Shown piece after piece: positions 7,401 to 12,479 of a DNA stretch of 12,479 nucleotides. The stretch comes from an uncultured Candidatus Altimarinota bacterium (GTDB lineage Bacteria; Patescibacteriota; Gracilibacteria; BD1-5; JAGOOR01): contig CALETF010000124.1 in assembly GCA_937920005.1 (NCBI GenBank), positions 1-12,479 of the forward strand, given 5' to 3'. Positions within the stretch are counted from its first letter, which is position 1; the number at the start of each line of letters is the position of its first letter. The translations under genes were made by a program, and so were the position numbers. The notes under the pieces were generated by a model that did not search any database, was not told the origin of the DNA, and was given only the letters and a program-made list of their open reading frames with translations.

Positions 7401-9745
7401 GAGAATACCATCCAAAAGTAAAAGCGACTCACCGTGGACTTTCAACCACGAAATTCCTCACAGTCACAGTCACGAATCGACTTATTCCTCAGGCACAAGT
7501 ACAAGTAATTGGTGATAGGATAGTCGCATACAATACATCTACTGGTATTATTCAGGGCGTATCTTGGTTCGCAGATGATGTCAAAGTGTCAGAGAACAAA
7601 GAATACCTCGTATTCACCCCAACGGATGGGAAATTCCCAAAAAATATCCGTCTCGAAATATCAGAAGGATCAGATAAACAATCAGTCACTATTCCAGTGG
7701 AACGCAATCCTCAGAATAAAGTACTCGTGAGAAAAACAGGCAGACCTCTCGTGGTTCTCGCCAATGAAAATAATACTGTTGTCCCTGTCGGCGATGACGT
7801 AACATGGTCTGATCCTCTCAAGCCTCTCTTCTTCTACCTCGGTGAATCGGAAGGTTCTATACAATACTATGTCATAGACAATGATGTCGATGTCGACACA
7901 GACCTTTCTGGAGGAAAAAATGACGATGCTGATAACAAAGGAACTGCTTCATACCGTCTCGGTCGACCATATTCCGTTCCTCTTGGTACCAAGCGAGTGA
8001 CGATTATGAAATTTCGTCTCCTCAGTAATGATGGGAAAGAACTTGATTCTCGACAAGTACGTGTCACTCGATCATTTATGGCACAAGTAACAGATGGAAG
8101 CAATATTACAGGCGTGACACCAAGTAAGACATCTCAAACATTTAATCTCTCAAAAGAAGATAAGGCTCGTCTCGACAGACTCACTGTGCTCGTCAAAAAT
8201 ATCACGGATGAAACAGTTAAAAAAGAACTTCTTCGTCATATCGACCAACTCGGTGATATATGGTATGATCGTGCTGATCGTGCTGAAACACTCCTTCAGT
8301 TTTCACGAGCAGTCAATGATAGCGATGTTATCAATAGTGATCTCAAAACACGTATTCTCGAACAAATCAATCTCATCTATACCCAGGGCCAGCAAGATGC
8401 TGAGGAAAAAGATCTCGCTCGAACGATGCTCGCAGACTTCCTCGCAAAGAGCCCAAATAAAAAAGAAATATTTGGCAATGGCACACCAGAGGATCCTGGA
8501 TTACTCGGACAACTCATAGATAGTCCAGAATATTATGAGCAAAACAAGAAACTCGTGGAGAAAATTTACAACGAATATGTAAAATTTGATACGACACTCT
8601 CAGATGATGCAAAAGCTATTATCCAGGAAAAACTCATATTCCTCGCTGGAACTCCTCCTGTCGAGAAACCAACCACTCCAGAACAACCAACCGTAACAGA
8701 AGAAACTCCAAGTACAGACTACCTAGCCATGATCAAAGAAAAACTCAGTGCTTTTGGTGTCACAGGCAATATTGTCCTCTGGATTGTCGTAGCCATCATC
8801 GGTCTGTTTGGTATGATATTTGCCTGGAGTAAAATAGCAGGTTCTCGTCATATAAATGATGATATTGCTCCACCATCAAATACTCCAACACCTGCTCCTC
8901 AAAGTACTACAGTATCTTCTCCTGTTCATGATGAAGGCACACCAGATTGGCTCAAGCCAACAGAATCACCATTTGGATCAGAAGATGTCCTCTCAAAAGA
9001 AGTCAGTAATCAAACAGCGTCTACAACGACAACTCCAGAATGGATGCATGAACACGAAGAAAAAGCAGTTGAATCAGCAACAACAACCCCTACCGAACAC
9101 CACGACGATGTCCCAGACTGGCTCAAGGACACACATGAAACCCCTGTCTCAAATACGACCCCAAGTTGGCTCACAGAAGAAACAGCAGAAAAACCAGAAC
9201 CAGCTCCTGTTGTCGAACCAGAACCAGCAAAAAAAATAGAAGATGAGTCTCATGCTGATATACCAGACTGGCTAAAAGGCGCAGAAACAACAGAAGAACC
9301 ACAAGAAAATAACACTCCTGCTACTGAAGAAATTGCTGCAACTACGACAGAAGAAGTTCCCACAGAAAATCAGGAAAGCTCAATTGCATCTGAAGAAGTT
9401 TCTGCTCCATTAGAAACACATGAAGATCTCCCTGATTGGCTCAAGGGTGCAGAAACTCAATCAGAAGTATCAGAACCAAAAACACCAGAACCAAATGTTT
9501 GAAATACTGATACCGAAGATGATAATACTGTTACCCCTGCCTCTACTGTTTCTTCAGAAACGCCTTCTTCTATGGAAAAAAAAACTAAAGATCACAAATG
9601 GTCCGAAAAAAAAGGCTGGAAAAAGCCAAAGCCTGTAAAAAAACAGTCGAGCAAAACAGAAATAAAACTGCTTGAAGAAGGCGACCATCTACTCGGACCT
9701 GCGGATGATTTACTCGGTACAGGAAATCCCACTTCTCAATCATAA
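4451..9745 (+). CDS. Giant surface protein: T4SS-pilin-like membrane helices, PKD repeats, PDWLK tail
   Basis: The product has 1764 residues. Two TGA codons are read as Gly: residue 13 in the signal peptide (4487) and 9500 near the end. In order: signal peptide 1-22 (ALA before Q); two membrane helices (about 64-88 and 104-129) joined by a short SSEESSEKTKK loop, resembling the CPR T4SS_pilin/TrbC-VirB2-like domain; a helical stretch (135-240); a long array of about nine beta-rich PKD-like units (about 241-1120) with cores such as TEWDFGNGK and YRWDVDGDGFYD (W959); an Asp-rich, possibly calcium-binding segment (about 1143-1165); a helical stretch (about 1230-1407); a third membrane helix (about 1440-1464); and an acidic tail of 300 residues with six PDWLK-type motifs and a Lys-rich end. 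Positive-inside logic puts the ectodomain outside, held at both ends, and the tail in the cytoplasm. Stickiness or surface contact is a plausible role, but unproven. The next gene starts 3 bases after the stop. Confidence 0.85.
8942..9445 (+). repeat. Six degenerate PDWLK motifs in the cytoplasmic tail
   Basis: These are protein-level repeats at residues 1498 (PDWLK), 1529 (PEWMH), 1555 (PDWLK), 1571 (PSWLT), 1605 (PDWLK) and 1661 (PDWLK). Each sits in Glu/Thr/Pro-rich, probably disordered sequence and is often followed by GAET or a similar acidic run. The last two share PDWLKGAET. Spacing is irregular (16 to 56 residues), as for short linear binding motifs rather than a folded repeat. Confidence 0.8.
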
Positions 9746-9748
9746 TGT

Positions 9749-12091
9749 ATGCTCTTTAATAGACCAACAAATCCCGGGCCAGAACCCATAAAAAAGACTT
9801 CAAAGTCCGGGTTTTTAGCAAAAATCGTAAACTATACCGCAAACGATCAGGATTACGTTGCTCCTCTGAAAATCACAAAAACACCAGAAAAGAAAAAACC
9901 TCGTAACATCTGGGGGAGTATCAAGGCAGCTCTGACGATCGTAGTGACATTTTATATCATGTTGTGTGCATTTGTACTGCTCAATCCTCAATACGCACTG
10001 TTCTTCAATAACGTCCTCGGTGTTCAGTACCTCACAATTAAAACAATCCTCGAATATACAATTTATATCGTTTACAGTATATTTGGTATTATTCTCTGAA
10101 GTGGTTTTCTCTTCTTTGGATACAGAGCACTCTCTATTAGGACAAAAAGTCGTGCAAAGCGTACAAATATCTGGCTCTTAACAATATTTTTCTGTCTCGT
10201 GTTTTTTGGAAATATAGCACTCTTTGCGTGGACCTATGATTGGTTCCGAAAGATTGATTTTGGTAACCTTGATGGACGTGTCATCGTCTACGATAATACA
10301 ATTCTCAAATATCTCAAACCAGGTGACGATCAGTCACGTGCTATTATCGATCTCGATGCAAAAGTGGGTCCTATCAATGTCCGATATGATCTCAGTGCTT
10401 ATATCAAAAAGGTTGCACGAATAGAGGGTCTCCTCCTGACACAACCCTATACTTTTGAAATTGATTATGATGGAGATAAGCGTTTTGATCGTGGTTCAGG
10501 ACAAAATAACTATATTGATCGACCTATTAGTGATATCGATTATGCTCCTGTTATTGCGCCAGAATTTGCCTACGATAAACCTGGAGAATATAAACCTCAA
10601 GCAACGATACGTGGTATAGATGTCGGAGGAAAACCAATCACACTCACGCTCGATCTCCCAACAATCTCTCTCCAGAAAATAGTAAAAATTGGAAGAACAA
10701 ATCTGGCAAATGGTGGTATTCAATACACATTCGATGCGTCTGACCTCTCAGATCTAGGTCAAGTTCGATGGTCTATTTTGGATAAGACTACTGTGACAAA
10801 AGATGGATATCAATTCTCTCCTGATAAGATATTTGAAGCTCCAACGATGATTTGTCTCCAGATTTTCCGTGGCAAGGCTCCTATTTCAAATAGTTGTGAT
10901 TGGAAATTTGTAACCGAAGAAACAACAAAGAGTAATATACAAAATACAGACATAACCATCAAGCTTGATCCAATTAATCCCCTGAAGTATCAATTTTCTG
11001 TCAACCCAACAACAACACAAGGTGATATCAAGGCTGTTCGTTGGTTTATTGATGGCAATCTCTATGTTGGTAAATTTGATTCTGGTTTTGAGAAAATTTT
11101 TGACTATGAATTTCATAAACCCGGTACCTACAAAATAGAAGCCGAAATAGAAGACACTCTGGGAAATATAGTTCGAATTGGAACACCTGATCCTATCTAC
11201 ACAGCAGAAATGGTAGATCTCAAAGACGGATATACACTCCAAATCAGTGATGAAGAAGGAAATGATCTCGACAAGGAAACCTATGACAAGTCAACTCAAT
11301 CATACCTCTTACCAGACTTTCCAGTGCCAGGCATTCTCTCACTTGATGCTACTCGCATCCGAGCGAACTCAGCACGTCTTCGTCTGGAAAAAGTAGAATG
11401 GGACAAGGACAACGATGGAAAATATGAGTCTGAATGATTCACCCTTGATCGCGATATACAGGTACCCGGTCGGTATGACATACGTGCACGATATACCTTC
11501 ACTGATCTCTCTGTCGATGGTAAAAACATCCCCATCTATCATCTTGATCGAGTGGCAGTCGTGGGAATACAGAAAGCTATCGATGTTCGTGTCAAAATCA
11601 GACCAGACGATACTTATGCACCAGCCAACGTACGTTTTGATGCTTCTGGTTCAAAAATTCAGAAAGGCGATATCAAAAAATTTATTTACGACTTTGGTGA
11701 TGGAAAAACCTATGAAGGAGAAGGCGTCGTCACCACCTATCGATATAATAATCCTGGGGAATACAAAATCACAGTCACAGCCGTCACAACCAAGGGCGAG
11801 CGCGCATCAAAGAGTTATGTCCTCGTGCTCAAAAAGCCTCAAGAAACAGTACACATTGAACCAAGTATTGCCTCTGGCATGGCAGAAGCAAATCTCCCTA
11901 TTACATTTGACGCAGCGGTTCGAGGAACAGATAATACGATTACCTGGGATATGGGTGATGGTTCAGGGCAGAAAACAGGAAAAAGTATTGTCTACGAGTT
12001 TACAACACCAGGAACCTATACTATTCACGTTCGTGTACAGTACACATCGGGTATAGAAGAATCTGATTCTATTACTTATATAGTTCGCTAG
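9749..12091 (+). CDS. Polytopic membrane protein with PKD-type ectodomain (UGA read as Gly)
   Basis: The product has 780 residues. TGA codons at residue 117 (10097) and at 11435 are read as glycine, and the stop is TAG. A basic cytoplasmic N-terminus of about 58 residues (several Lys, KKKPRN before the membrane) is followed by three membrane helices (about 60-78, 96-128 and 142-166). A basic RTKSRAKR loop lies between the last two. The remaining 600 residues are outside by the positive-inside rule. They are beta-rich with Asp-rich turns (IDYDGDKRFD, WDKDNDGKY) and end in two clear PKD domains (about 602-690 with YDFGDGK at 647-653; about 693-780 with WDMGDG at 733-738). The YxFxxPGTYTIxVxV strand of PKD folds is visible in both. 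It starts 3 bases after the giant PKD gene and ends 2 bases before the next gene, so the three are surely cotranscribed. It may be the membrane partner of the giant protein. Its exact function is unknown. Confidence 0.85.
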
Positions 12092-12093
12092 TT

Positions 12094-12479
12094 ATGCATA
12101 TTTCTCTTATCACAGATTTTATTATTACTTTCTGGATACCATTAGCAATTACCAGCATAGGAGCTCTCTTTTACGGAAGTTTTGTTATGTGGTATGGCAA
12201 AGTCTCACTCTGGCAAAGTCTCGCTTTGTTTTTCACCGGTATTATCGTCATTACCTGTATTTTTTTGCCATTTAACTGGTCTATACAAAACTCTGGAAGT
12301 GGGAAAGAAATATCGCTCTTCTTTTTTGATCTCAATGTGGAAGGAAACAACTTTATTAGTGATTTCAAAAACTATCTCACAGCACTTGATCTCCCTCAGC
12401 AATATACACAAAATGCTATTATTCTCTTCCTCGCATTTCTTGAAGAACTGGCGAAACTCACTCTCCTTATTCTCTGTAT
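12094..12479 (+). CDS. Multi-helix membrane protein, possible PrsW-type protease, 3' end cut
   Basis: The first 128 residues are present, and the frame is open at the window edge. Two membrane helices (about 7-32 and 40-60) are followed by a short soluble segment (about 61-103) and a third helix. That helix contains LAFLEELAKLTLLIL, with E117, E118 and K121 forming an EExxK motif inside a hydrophobic stretch. This resembles the first catalytic motif of PrsW intramembrane proteases (CPBP/Abi superfamily). The later conserved His/Glu motifs would lie beyond the window, so the call is tentative. The gene begins 2 bases after the PKD membrane protein, and there is no Shine-Dalgarno motif. If it is a protease, it could process the neighbouring surface proteins (inference). 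No in-frame TGA occurs in the visible part. Confidence 0.5.
   Translation, partial: MHISLITDFIITFWIPLAITSIGALFYGSFVMWYGKVSLWQSLALFFTGIIVITCIFLPFNWSIQNSGSGKEISLFFFDLNVEGNNFISDFKNYLTALDLPQQYTQNAIILFLAFLEELAKLTLLILC

Noticed and set aside
1296..12091. UGA as tryptophan (mycoplasma-type code 4) or as selenocysteine
   Set aside because: Conserved Trp sites use TGG and TGA sits where families have Gly. Sixteen TGA codons in unrelated genes, with no SECIS-like context at each, exclude selenocysteine.

Overview
The window reads as a piece of a Candidate Phyla Radiation (Patescibacteria) chromosome from a lineage that has reassigned UGA from stop to glycine (genetic code 25, known from Gracilibacteria/BD1-5 and Absconditabacteria/SR1). 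Five plus-strand genes (hrcA, an SLH-domain gene, a TPM-domain gene and two PKD-repeat genes) each contain 2 to 8 in-phase TGA codons, 16 in total. Several fall at family-conserved glycines, for example the WGIGQKG motif of TPM proteins and the glycine after PTTR in HrcA. All eight gene ends in view use TAA (seven) or TAG (one). Clear Shine-Dalgarno motifs are almost absent, and several genes have a -10-like box about 8-9 bases before the ATG, which suggests leaderless mRNAs. Which of the code-25 lineages this is cannot be settled from the window.

Layout. Bases 1-827 (minus strand) hold the classic rpsF-ssb-rpsR operon, with rpsR running off the left edge and a good sigma-70-type promoter at 884-910. 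Bases 828-1295 hold no protein gene but are dense. They contain a short leader hairpin for rpsF, a 14-bp tandem repeat, a divergent promoter (TTGATA-16-TACAAT), an unidentified, strongly folded candidate RNA (about 989-1157), and the first copy of a heptad-based inverted repeat (1169-1275) that ends at the likely hrcA promoter. On the plus strand follow hrcA (1296-2006), a small secreted SLH-domain protein (2069-2803), lemA (2830-3411), a second copy of the inverted repeat (3413-3512), and a TPM-domain membrane protein (3431-4351) whose start codon and signal peptide lie inside that repeat.

From 4451 a tightly packed surface-protein operon begins. Its first gene encodes a 1764-residue protein with a signal peptide, a T4SS-pilin-like pair of membrane helices, an ectodomain of about 1300 residues made largely of PKD-like repeats, a third membrane helix, and an acidic cytoplasmic tail carrying six copies of a PDWLK-type motif. 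Three bases later comes a 780-residue protein with three membrane helices and its own PKD-bearing ectodomain. Two bases further is a multi-helix membrane protein cut by the window edge, with an EExxK motif like that of PrsW intramembrane proteases.

How it may fit together (inference): 1-827 is housekeeping translation and replication, and hrcA is a stress regulator without its usual grpE/dnaK neighbours. The remainder is envelope and surface biology: an SLH protein, the LemA/TPM pair, and a two-component PKD surface assembly with a possible membrane protease. The points most worth following up are the giant PKD protein, apparently anchored in the membrane at both ends, the unidentified RNA, and the mobile-looking heptad repeat that has become coding sequence.
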